Source: Anaerolinea sp. (GTDB lineage: Bacteria; Chloroflexota; Dehalococcoidia; Tepidiformales; Tepidiformaceae). From it: a DNA stretch of 64,000 nucleotides. Below the pieces are notes generated by a model that saw only the letters and a list, made by a program, of their open reading frames with translations, was not told where the DNA came from and made no database searches. This document shows positions 44,972 through 53,212 of this stretch, in pieces. A program made the position numbers and the translations under genes. The stretch spans positions 1 to 64,000 of the forward strand of contig PNKC01000001.1 in assembly GCA_013822275.1 (NCBI GenBank). The letters run 5' to 3'. Position 1 is the first letter of the stretch, and each line of letters starts with the position of its first letter.

Positions 44972-47900
44972 TCCGAAAACGATTGGCCGGCGGCGCCTGC
45001 TCAAATTGGGCGGCGGGGGGGTACTCGGTGTAGCGGCGGCAGCGGCCTTGTCTGGAGTTGGTACCAGGTCGGACAACTACCAGACCAAGGAAGCGGCGGC
45101 GGGCGAATACCCGCTGGCCAAGCCCGAGAACATCATCTACACGGTCTGCCGGCTCTGCAACGTGCATTGCCCCATCAAGGTGAAGGTCTCGGACGGTGTG
45201 GCCGTCAAGGTGGACGGCAGCGGGTACTCGGCTCAGAGCATGTATCCGCATCTCGCCTACGCCACGGCGCCGTCCGCGGCCGCCACTGTCGACGGGCGGC
45301 TTTGCCCCAAGGGTCAGAGCGCAATCCAGTACATCTACGACCCCTACCGCATCGTCAAAGTCCTTAAGCGGGCCGGTCCGCGAGGCTCGGGCAAATGGTC
45401 GACTATCCCATTCGACCAGGCCATCAAGGAGATCGTGTCGGGTGGCAAGCTCTTCTCCAACATCGCCGGAGAAGAACAGCGGGAGGTCGAGGGACTGAAT
45501 TCCATCTGGGCTCTTCGGGATAACGCGGTTGCAACGAAGATGGGCGACGACGTGAAGAAGATCCTCGCCGAGAAGGACGCCGCCAAGAAGAAGGCCCTCG
45601 TCGACAAGTTCAAGACCGATTACGCCAAGGACCTGGACAAGCTGATCGATCCCGAACACCCGGACTTCGGCCCCAAGAACAACCAGTTCATCTTCGAGGG
45701 CGGGCGCATGGAGCCCGGCCGGCAGGCGGTCTTCGATCGCGCACTGAAGAACGCCTTCGGGTCGGTCAACCTCTACCACGCGGGCGGCTCCATGTGTTCG
45801 GCCTCGGTCTACCAGGCGAAGACGGAGATGACCAACGAGTTCGTCGAAGGCAAGTGGACGAACGGCAAGAAGGAGTCCGCTCCCGATGCCTTGAACACGG
45901 AGTTCATCCTCGCCTTCGGTATCAACTACTTCGAAGGCCGCGGTGTCACTCCTTACGCTGGGCGCGTCACCGACGGGCTCGTCAGCGGACGCCTGAAGGT
46001 GGCCGTCGTCGACCCCCGGCTTTCCAAGATGGCGGCGAAAGCCTGGAAGTGGTTGCCGGTGAAACCGGGCGCGGACGGTGCGCTGGCGATGGGCATGATC
46101 CGCTGGATCATCGAAAACGAGCGATTTGACCTTCGGTACCTGCGGAACGCCACCAAGGCTGCAGCGATCGCGGACGGTGAGCCGACGGTCTCGAACGCAA
46201 CCTGGCTGGTCAGGCTCGACGACAATGGCAAGGCGAGTGTGTTTCTTCATGGCTCGGAGATCGCCATCGCCTCTAAGGAACAGCGTCCGACCGCGGACGG
46301 CAAAGAGTGGACCTTCGATCCGTTTGTGGTGATCAAGGATGGGAAGCCGGCCGCGTTTGATCCGTCCGACCAGAGGACCGTCGTTGAGGGTGATCTCCTG
46401 GTGGACACGACGGTGGGAGGCGTGCGCGTGAAGAGCGCCTTCCAACTCCTTCGCGACGAGGCTTTCTCCAAGAGCCTCGAAGAATGGGCGACGATCAGCG
46501 GCATTCCGGCGCGCGACATTGCCGCGGTGGCGCTCGAGTTCACGAGTCACGGCAAGAAGGCGGGGACAGGCGAGTACCGCGGCGTTGCCGCCCATTCCAA
46601 CGGCTTCTCCGCCACCCAGGCTATCTTCTCGCTCAACCTGCTCATCGGAAACATCGGATGGAGAGGCGGCCTGAGCGCTGGCGGCGGCGAGTGGGACAAC
46701 ATGGGCGGGAAGACCGGCCAGCCGTACAACCTGACCAAGCTTCATCCAGGAAAGTTCACTGGCTTCGGCCTCATGCTGACCCGCCAGGGCAGTAAGTACG
46801 ACGAGAGCACGATCTTTGCCGGCTACCCGGCGAAGCGGCCTTGGATCCCGATCCCCGGCGGTGCCATCCGCAACGAAATCTACCCGTCGATGGTGGATGG
46901 CTACCCATACAAAGCCAAGGCCCTCTTCACCTACAAGGCCAACACCATAACTCAGGCACCTGGTGGCCAGGCGTACATCAACGCCCTCAAGGACACGAAC
47001 ACTCTGCCCCTGTTCTTCTCGTGTGACATCGGGATAGGGGAGACGTCGATGTACGCCGACTACATCTTCCCCGACACCTCGGTGTGGGAGCGCTGGGGTT
47101 TCCCCGGGAGCATTCCCGAGGTCCCGCAGCGGCTGAGCAAGGTGCGGCAACCAGCGATTTCGCCCATCCCAGAGTCAGTCAAGGTGTTCGGCGAAGAGAT
47201 GCCGATCTGCGCTGAGTCGATCTGCCTCGCACTGGCCGAGCAGCTGAAACTTCCCGGGTTCGGCCCGAACGGGTTGGCCGAGGGCATGGACTTCAAGCGA
47301 CCCGAGGACTTCTACCTCAAGAGGGTGGCCAATATCGCTTTCGGTGAAAGGGCCGACGGCACTGACGGCGTACCCGACGCCAGCGAGGAAGAAGTGAACC
47401 TCTTCGCCGCGAGCCGGACCCACCTTTCGAGTGCGGTCTTTGACCTGGCGCGCTGGCAGAAGACAGTGAAGCCGGAACTCTGGCGGAAGGTGGTCTACGT
47501 TCTCAACCGGGGCGGGCGTTTCCAGGACTTCGATGCCGGCTGGAAGGGCTCACTCCTCGCCAACGAGCCGCGGAAGGTCTTCTCGTCTGAGGAGGAGTGG
47601 CGCCAGGACCTGCTCGACACCGAGCAGTTGTCCGCTCAGCCGAAGGGAGTCATGGCGTTCTACGCCGAGAACGTCGCGAAGGCGAAGAACTCGATGACCG
47701 GAGCAAGTTTCTCCGGCGTCGCCCACTGGGAGCCACCAGCCGACCTTCTCGGCAAGGCCCTGCCTGTAAGCGACGGCGAACTCAACCTGACTAGCTACAA
47801 AGAGGTCGGTCAGGGGCACTCGCGGACCGCATCCGGCTACTGGGTACTGGGTACGCATCCCGAAAGCCTCCTCTACATCAACAAGACGGACGCCGACCAG

Positions 47901-48248
47901 CGCCATCTAAGCAGTGGTGACCGGGTGAGATTGACATCGCGCACCGTCCCGGGATCGATCGATCTCGGAAACGGCGCGACTGCTGAAATGACCACCCGCG
48001 TCAAGGTAACCCAGGGCATTCGGCCGGGTGTCTTAGCCCTGGCAGGGGGATACGGGCACTGGGCGATGGGAGCCCGGGACGTCGTCATTGACGGCAAGGT
48101 AGTCAAAGGTGACGCGCGCCGCGGTAAGAGCATGCACCCGAACATGGTGGTCGCCGCTGACCCCCAGGTCCCGACTGCTGTTACCGCGGAACTCATCGCA
48201 GGGAACATCGCCACCTACGACGCGACGGTGAAGATCGCGAAGGTGTAA
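44958..48248 (+). CDS. Molybdopterin oxidoreductase catalytic subunit, TtrA/SrdA-like (element copy)
   Basis: This 1096-aa protein of the DMSO-reductase family has a Tat signal (GRRRLLKLGGGG). Its FeS site is C64-x2-C67-x3-C71 with C116 in LCPKGQ, and the probable Mo ligand is C280 in GSMCSASVYQ. Large size, the GGKLFSNIAGEEQREVEGL insertion and the B-C-A gene order match tetrathionate (TtrA) and selenate (SrdA) reductases; some TtrA-like enzymes reduce arsenate. The substrate is therefore open. No Sec codon occurs at the ligand position. GGAGG precedes the ATG at 44958. A strong hairpin follows the stop. Confidence 0.9.
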   Translation: MSQLDPKTIGRRRLLKLGGGGVLGVAAAAALSGVGTRSDNYQTKEAAAGEYPLAKPENIIYTVCRLCNVHCPIKVKVSDGVAVKVDGSGYSAQSMYPHLAYATAPSAAATVDGRLCPKGQSAIQYIYDPYRIVKVLKRAGPRGSGKWSTIPFDQAIKEIVSGGKLFSNIAGEEQREVEGLNSIWALRDNAVATKMGDDVKKILAEKDAAKKKALVDKFKTDYAKDLDKLIDPEHPDFGPKNNQFIFEGGRMEPGRQAVFDRALKNAFGSVNLYHAGGSMCSASVYQAKTEMTNEFVEGKWTNGKKESAPDALNTEFILAFGINYFEGRGVTPYAGRVTDGLVSGRLKVAVVDPRLSKMAAKAWKWLPVKPGADGALAMGMIRWIIENERFDLRYLRNATKAAAIADGEPTVSNATWLVRLDDNGKASVFLHGSEIAIASKEQRPTADGKEWTFDPFVVIKDGKPAAFDPSDQRTVVEGDLLVDTTVGGVRVKSAFQLLRDEAFSKSLEEWATISGIPARDIAAVALEFTSHGKKAGTGEYRGVAAHSNGFSATQAIFSLNLLIGNIGWRGGLSAGGGEWDNMGGKTGQPYNLTKLHPGKFTGFGLMLTRQGSKYDESTIFAGYPAKRPWIPIPGGAIRNEIYPSMVDGYPYKAKALFTYKANTITQAPGGQAYINALKDTNTLPLFFSCDIGIGETSMYADYIFPDTSVWERWGFPGSIPEVPQRLSKVRQPAISPIPESVKVFGEEMPICAESICLALAEQLKLPGFGPNGLAEGMDFKRPEDFYLKRVANIAFGERADGTDGVPDASEEEVNLFAASRTHLSSAVFDLARWQKTVKPELWRKVVYVLNRGGRFQDFDAGWKGSLLANEPRKVFSSEEEWRQDLLDTEQLSAQPKGVMAFYAENVAKAKNSMTGASFSGVAHWEPPADLLGKALPVSDGELNLTSYKEVGQGHSRTASGYWVLGTHPESLLYINKTDADQRHLSSGDRVRLTSRTVPGSIDLGNGATAEMTTRVKVTQGIRPGVLALAGGYGHWAMGARDVVIDGKVVKGDARRGKSMHPNMVVAADPQVPTAVTAELIAGNIATYDATVKIAKV

Positions 48249-48259
48249 GGAGCGGAAAG

Positions 48260-48297
48260 CGAGCCCTGCCCGTCTCGGAGGAAACGGGCAGGGCTCG
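48260..48297 (+). terminator. Strong hairpin after the element's molybdoenzyme operon
   Basis: CGAGCCCTGCCCGT (48260-48273) and ACGGGCAGGGCTCG (48284-48297) form a perfect 14-bp stem with a 10-nt loop, 12 nt after the stop. No T-run follows. A degenerate version of the same hairpin follows the chromosomal operon at 56511-56548. Confidence 0.75.
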
Positions 48298-48468
48298 ACA
48301 AACTCGCCCCCGGCCGAGGCGGTGCGTCCGCCAACCTAGCGACGTGGGCCGTTTCTGGACCGCTAGCCTAAGTACGGGGTCACAAGTTCGGCGTGCGCCA
48401 AGAGTCACCGGGCAACCGCGACCGGCATCAGCTGAGGGGGACCAACGTTGACACATACTCCACGGACC

Positions 48469-49556
48469 ATGAGCGACACCGTCTCTGCGCAACCCTTACG
48501 AACCCTGGTTGGTAGGCCCATCGGCCCCTAGGTCATCTGCGTCCGTGGCCCCTCGCGCTCGGGCAAGACGTCCCTTTGTGAACGGCTTGTGGCAGGGCTG
48601 GTGCAGTCCGGACTACGGGTGGCGTACCTCAAACGGACTCACCACGTGCTGGACCTGCCTGGCAAGAGTTCCGCGCGCGTGTGGGCGAACGAACCCGCCT
48701 TGATGGTCCTCCGGGCAACCGACCGCCTGCAGGTGACCACCATGCGGGAGATGGGACCGCCAGAGACCTGCTTGAGCAAGTGCCCCCGGACATCGATGTG
48801 GTACTTCTTGAGACGCACGAGCGGGAACCCTACCCGACCATCCTGTCGGCGGAGCTACAACCGGCGGACGGCGAGGCCGTCATCGGGTCCTGGCGCCTCG
48901 CCGGGCTTGACGCCGCTGTCGAGCAGCTTGTGCCTCTAGTCGCGTCCATGGTCCCAAGGGACCATCCGCTTGATAAGACCCTGCGAATAGCACTCGCCTT
49001 TCACGGTGGGCACGCGTGTCCCGGAATGGTCCTCGGCGCCAGGCTCGCCGTCACTGCGGGCCGCGCCCTCGAGCTCACGCTCCCAGACCGGCGAAAGCGG
49101 CTGTTCGTTACCTCGGAGACGGACCGTTGCGGGGCTGACGCGATCCAAACCATCACGGGGTGCAGACCGGGCAAGAGGACGATGGAGTTTTCCGACTACG
49201 GGAAGCTTGCGGCACGGTTCCTGGACACCGAGACCGGCCGTGCTATTCGTGTAGCCACCAGGAGTGGGCTTCGGGACATCGCATGGAAGCGCTTCCCCGA
49301 TGCCGACCGGCACGCCTCCCAGATGCGCGCCTACCTGGAGCTACCGGTAGAAGAACTGTTCTCGATCACGCCAACCGAATGGTCGCTTGGCCTGTACGAA
49401 CAACCAGGGCCACCCATCCGCCGCGTTGAATGCGCAGATTGCAGTGAGGAGGTTTCAGACGGGCGAGAGGTACCGGCGGCACGGGGTTCGCTGTGTCAGC
49501 CCTGCGCGGACTCGTCCCAAGTGCCCGGCGGAACGGCCGCGCAGCGAGGAACGTGA
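48469..49556 (+). pseudogene. Broken mobB-fmdE fusion gene (element copy)
   Basis: Its frame begins with ATG 48469. Codon 21 is TAG (48529-48531), where the intact homologue at 58489-59577 has Gln. The frame then continues through GPSRSGKTSLCERL and the MobB region, and shifts by one base around 48735-48745 (DRLQVTT versus GDGTARDLLEQVP). The FmdE half (FHGGHACPGM, SETDRCGADAIQT) and the zinc-ribbon end (CADCSEEVSDG) remain readable in the second frame to 49556. With one nonsense codon and one frameshift it is most likely inactive, although the FmdE part could be translated from an internal start. Confidence 0.85.
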
Positions 49557-49613
49557 GCCGCCCGCGAGCGCCGTCGCGGGTGCGGTTCAAGCTCGGGGGA
49601 GACGGGCGGGTAG

Positions 49614-49641
49614 GCGAAGCGCAGAGAGCAGAGAGCCCGGA
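49614..49641. repeat. Short heptamer array GCAGAGA
   Basis: Four 7-bp units (GCGAAGC, GCAGAGA, GCAGAGA, GCCCGGA) are related to the array at 14437-14471. Confidence 0.6.
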
Positions 49642-50021
49642 GAGGAAACGAATCGGAAAACGAATCGCGTTTGAGCAACGATTTGGGCCAAACGTTGCGT
49701 CTGTCCGAGTCTGAGGGACGCCGAGAGAGGCTGCGTCTGTCGTAGATCGCGTGTTCGCGCGCGAGGGAACGAATCGGGATCGAGGGGCGCGCGGCCGCGA
49801 GTTACGCGGCAGGGGCGCGGAGCGGAGACGGCGGCGCCTCGGCGGCTGGCCGTTCGGAGCGGAGCGCCCAAGGGACGGCGATCCAGCCGGACCCGCGCGC
49901 CCATCGCCTGCGGCGACAGCCGCGCACTTCGGAGCGAAAGCGGAGTGGTCGTCGCCCGGCGCACGAAGGCGGCATTGACCCCATGCCGCCGCGAGCGCCC
50001 CGCCGGAGGGCGCCGGGCGAG

Positions 50022-50059
50022 GTTGGCCCGCCGGTGGTGGCGGTTGGAGGCGGGCCAAC
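50022..50059. repeat. 11-bp perfect inverted repeat (hairpin)
   Basis: GTTGGCCCGCC (50022-50032) and GGCGGGCCAAC (50049-50059) pair perfectly around a 16-nt loop. There is no gene next to it. It could be a terminator remnant or protein-binding dyad. Confidence 0.5.
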
Positions 50060-50431
50060 GCACCTCGGAGCCGGTCGCGCGGAAGGGCCGGGGAAGGAGC
50101 AGGTCCGGCGGAGTTATTCGCCCCGCCGCAGCGGACCAGGGCGTGACGGTGGCGTCCGGAGCGGACGGAGCCTGGCTTGCGCGGGGCTGGCCGGTTTCGA
50201 AGGGCTCACAACCACTCAGGGCCAGACCGGTGCAAGCGGCGTAGGGAGCGGCGGGCGGCGGCGTGACGCCTGTCCCTGCCGTTGCGCGAAGCGGGCGTGC
50301 GGCTGGTGGTGATGGGTGCTGGCGGGAGCCCGGTTGGCGCGGCGGCGCCCCTCGGAGTCCTTCCGCGGAAGGACGGAGTTCGGGGGGCGTCGTGGGCTTT
50401 CATCGCGAGCGAATTTGGGCCAGAATCTGTG

Positions 50432-50477
50432 TTAGCAATTGGTGCCCATTTGGTGCCATGGTGCCCAAATGGTGCCA
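50432..50477. repeat. Right arm-type integrase-site repeats
   Basis: TTAGCAATTGGTGCCCA (50432-50448) and TGGTGCCCAAATGGTGCCA (50459-50477) are exact copies of sequences inside the left end, with an extra TGGTGCC between them. They lie about 100 bp inside the right att repeat. Confidence 0.7.
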
Positions 50478-50579
50478 TTGCGGGCACCAAATCAGCCGAG
50501 CAAAGCCGAAGAATTATGGTCATTAGCGAATCTAGGAGCGCGTTTGGGACGAGCAAAGATTAAGAGAAAAGAGGGCTGT

Positions 50580-50616
50580 TGCAGAGCATGACCTTCTACA
50601 TCTCGCGCCACGTGCC
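50580..50616. other. Attachment site attR (original rex 3' end)
   Basis: 37 bp identical to 36513-36549. In frame it reads QSMTFYISRHVPPGA followed by a TAG at 50627-50629. This is the displaced original end of rex, with GA where the present gene has GE. Confidence 0.88.
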
Positions 50617-50869
50617 GCCGGGGGCGTAGAGGGGCTTTGACGCTCTGGCGAAGGGGCGTGGGGTGGGCATGGCGGGCTCCCGAGGGTTTGGTGGCTGACC
50701 TGGCACGCGGTGCGGCGTGCCGCAGGTGTCGCTGTGAGCCGGGCGGAAACGGGGCCGGCAGCGGAGCCTGACCGCTTGGTGCCTGTCGCCGGTCGAAAGG
50801 CCCCAATTGCGGGATCGACTGGACGGGGACGCGCTCTCCATTTTCGAAGCTTAATAGGGCAGGCGCGGA

Positions 50870-50887
50870 ATGTGACGTTCATCACAA
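50870..50887. promoter_or_regulatory. Rex/CRP-FNR-type operator before the chromosomal molybdoenzyme operon
   Basis: TGTGACGTTCATCACA (50871-50886) is a palindrome of the form TGTGA-N6-TCACA. With flanks it matches 11 of 12 positions of the Rex consensus TTGTGA-N6-TCACAA and also the CRP/FNR-family half-sites. It ends 31 nt before the ATG at 50917, where a repressor would block the promoter. Confidence 0.6.
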
Positions 50888-50916
50888 GCCGTGCCTCACA
50901 CACTCAGGAGGCTGGG

Positions 50917-51864
50917 ATGCAGAAGTCATCGCGGAGGAAGCTGCTGCGAGGTGCGCTGGTTGCGGCGGCCGGGGGCGCGGCCCTTTCTGTTGGCAAAGTG
51001 GCAGCCATTGAAAACGGGCCAGGGCCGGCGGCAACTACCGCTCTTCGGACCAAGAACCTTGCCGGGGCGCTTCGAGAACGGGGCGCGGCCCGCGAACCTT
51101 TCCCGCGGCCAGCGCCAGCGGTGTTGCCGGCGACACAGCCCCTCGCAGCTGCCCAGGCGGCAGTTGGGACGCCCACCTCCGCTGTTGCCCGCATGCAGGA
51201 GGAACTCGTCCGCGCCATGGCGAAGCCGATGGAACAGCGGAAGTGGGCCATGGGCATCGACCTCGGCAAGTGCGTCGGCTGCAGTGCCTGCACAATCGCG
51301 TGCATCGCGGAGAATCACCTGCCGCCAGGAGTGGTGTACAGGCCAGTTCTCGAAGAGGAGATCGGGCTGTATCCAAACGTTACTCGCCGATTCACACCGC
51401 GGCCCTGCATGCAGTGTGAGGAGCCACCCTGTGTCCCCGTCTGTCCGGTTAACGCAACCAGCAAGCGGCCCGACGGCGTGGTGGAGATCAACTACGACAA
51501 GTGCATCGGATGCCGCTACTGCGTGGTTGCCTGTCCCTACGGGGCTCGCTATTTCGACTTCGGCGACCAGTATTCCGATGGCACCCCGGCGAAGCAGCCC
51601 TACGAAGAGTCGCACGGGCCCGAGTACGGGCGTGATTGGTCGCGCGAATCGGTCGAGGGCGTGGTGAGGAAGTGCCAGTTCTGCCTCCACCGGCTGAATG
51701 CCGGCATGCTGCCGGCCTGTGTCACCACCTGTATTGGAGGCGCGACCTACTTCGGCGACCGTAACGACCCGGACAGCCTCATCAACGAACTCGAGGCCAG
51801 CGGCCGGGCGTTCAGACTCAAAGAAGATCTGGGCACCAAGCCCAAGGTCTTCTACCTGCTCTAG
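50917..51864 (+). CDS. 4Fe-4S electron-transfer subunit of a TtrB/SrdB-like reductase (chromosomal copy)
   Basis: This 315-aa paralogue of the gene at 42705 has a Tat signal ([16 protein letters not shown]) and a similar Ala/Pro-rich linker. The four ferredoxin clusters are [35 protein letters not shown] and CQFC with CVTTC. The ferredoxin part is closely similar to the element copy, while signal and linker differ. An AGGAGG box stands 6 nt before the ATG at 50917. It lies just outside attR, so before the insertion it was the first gene downstream of rex. Confidence 0.92.
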   Translation: MQKSSRRKLLRGALVAAAGGAALSVGKVAAIENGPGPAATTALRTKNLAGALRERGAAREPFPRPAPAVLPATQPLAAAQAAVGTPTSAVARMQEELVRAMAKPMEQRKWAMGIDLGKCVGCSACTIACIAENHLPPGVVYRPVLEEEIGLYPNVTRRFTPRPCMQCEEPPCVPVCPVNATSKRPDGVVEINYDKCIGCRYCVVACPYGARYFDFGDQYSDGTPAKQPYEESHGPEYGRDWSRESVEGVVRKCQFCLHRLNAGMLPACVTTCIGGATYFGDRNDPDSLINELEASGRAFRLKEDLGTKPKVFYLL

Positions 51865-51875
51865 GAGGGCTGGAG

Positions 51876-53210
51876 ATGGCAACAGTTGCAAAGATTGGTT
51901 TCCCGGCTGGGGCCGTGCGCCCCTCCGCTCCCAGGATCTGGTTCACGGCGTTCGCGCTCGTTTGGGCAGTGGCTTTCGCAGCCGGGTTAGTTGGGCTCGC
52001 CCAGCGAATTACCGAGGGGCACAGGCCGGCGGACTACGGGACGTACGTAACCTGGGGTCTCTGGGTGGCCGTCTACCAGTACCTGGTCGTGATGGCTGCC
52101 GGGGCATTCCTCATAGCGGCAGCTATCTACCTCCTCCGCCTGAAGGCCCTGCAACGGGTAGCGCCAGCAGCGTTGCTCCTCGGCATCGTCAGCCTGCTTG
52201 CAGGGATGATTCTGGTTCTGCTCGACCTGGGCCGCATGGAGCGCTTCTGGCGCGTCGTGCTCGCCCCGGACTGGAGCTCCATCATCGCCTGGGTTGTGGT
52301 GGCGTACATGACTTTCCTGGTGGTGAGCGCGGCCGCTCTCTGGCTTGTCCTCCGGCCAGCCCTGGCGGAACGCAGCCGGGAGCAGGGCCTGCGGGCGGGC
52401 GTGGCCCGTGCTCTCGTCTTTGGCCGGCGTGATGTCACTGCGCAGGCACGCGAACGGGACCTGCGCACGGTTCGCCTGCTCATGATCCTGGGGATCGTGC
52501 CCGCTATAGGCTTCACTGGTGGCGAGGGGGCTCTCTTCGGGGTGCTGGGAGCAAGGCCATTCTGGAACAGCTCCATGTTCCCAATCGCGTTCTTGGCAGC
52601 CGCCGTCGTCACTGCCGGCGCGGCACTCACAGTCCTCACAGCCTTCTTCGCCCCGGGCCATTCGGGAGACAAACACGATGTCGTCCAGTTCCTGGCACGG
52701 CTGACACTCTTTGCCCTGGGTGTTCTCCTGGTTCTCGAATTCGCCGAGTACTCGATCGGCCTCTACGCCTCGCTCCCGGCTCAAGAGGACGCTTACGGGG
52801 AGATCCTCACTGGTGATTACTGGTGGAGCTTCTGGCTGATTCACCTGGTCGCCGGCGCAGCCGTACCCTTCGCGATCCTGGCCTTGCGGGGCAAGTCGAC
52901 GGCCTGGCTCGGGGCAGCCGCCGTCCTGGCAGCCGCGGGAGTGTTCACTGTACGGCTGAACGCTGTCATCCCTGGCCAGGTCATCCCTCAGTTCGAGAGC
53001 CTGCGCGACGCCTTCAGCGACAAACGCCTCGATTTCCAATACTCCCCAAGCTCGATGGAGTGGCTGGTCAGCCTGTTCGTGGTCAGCCTCGCGGTCCTGC
53101 TCTTCTATGTGGGATACCAGCTCTTGCCGGTCTCTGGCGCGCGGCCGGGGGAACAGCCGGACATCCGCCCCGGGACAAGCGGCGCCACAACGCTCGATGG
53201 AGGTCAGTGA
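51876..53210 (+). CDS. NrfD/PsrC/TtrC-like quinone-linked membrane subunit (chromosomal copy)
   Basis: This 444-aa integral membrane protein has about nine to ten helices. The NrfD-type features DYGTYVTWGLWVAVYQYLVVMAAGAFLIAAAIYLL (outline), LLDLGRMERFWRVVL and FTGGEGALFGVLGARPFW correspond to those of the element copy. It anchors the complex and connects it to quinones. GGAG lies upstream of the ATG. It ends 2 nt before the GTG of the molybdenum subunit. Confidence 0.9.
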   Translation: MATVAKIGFPAGAVRPSAPRIWFTAFALVWAVAFAAGLVGLAQRITEGHRPADYGTYVTWGLWVAVYQYLVVMAAGAFLIAAAIYLLRLKALQRVAPAALLLGIVSLLAGMILVLLDLGRMERFWRVVLAPDWSSIIAWVVVAYMTFLVVSAAALWLVLRPALAERSREQGLRAGVARALVFGRRDVTAQARERDLRTVRLLMILGIVPAIGFTGGEGALFGVLGARPFWNSSMFPIAFLAAAVVTAGAALTVLTAFFAPGHSGDKHDVVQFLARLTLFALGVLLVLEFAEYSIGLYASLPAQEDAYGEILTGDYWWSFWLIHLVAGAAVPFAILALRGKSTAWLGAAAVLAAAGVFTVRLNAVIPGQVIPQFESLRDAFSDKRLDFQYSPSSMEWLVSLFVVSLAVLLFYVGYQLLPVSGARPGEQPDIRPGTSGATTLDGGQ

Positions 53211-53212
53211 CA

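Larger units (their letters stand above)
49557..50431. other. GC-rich region without a recognisable gene
   Basis: About 875 bp between the broken mobB-fmdE and the right arm repeats. Several short open frames exist on both strands, but none shows domain character or a credible start. It holds a short heptamer array (49614-49641), an 11-bp inverted repeat (50022-50059) and a copy of the CCTTCCGCGGAAGG palindrome near 50360. Probably decayed or spacer DNA of the element. Confidence 0.6.
36513..50616. mobile_element. Integrative genomic element inserted in the 3' end of rex
   Basis: A 14.1-kb element bounded by direct repeats of the rex 3' end. It carries a tyrosine integrase next to the left end, an excisionase-like gene, a RepA-like ATPase, a zinc-finger protein, a two-component system, a complete respiratory molybdoenzyme operon and a decayed mobB-fmdE. 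No conjugation, phage-structural or relaxase genes are present, so it may be mobilised by another element. Integrase arm-type repeats lie inside both ends. Boundaries are taken from the 37-bp perfect repeats. Confidence 0.88.

Noticed and set aside
44961-47150. Long open frame (729 codons) antisense to the element molybdenum subunit
   Set aside because: Its composition is that of a GC-rich shadow frame (His/Arg/Asp/Val-rich) with no domain; the opposite strand encodes a clear enzyme.
48529-48531. In-frame TAG as pyrrolysine or other recoding in mobB-fmdE
   Set aside because: The intact homologue has CAG at this codon and the copy also has a frameshift downstream, so simple decay explains it.
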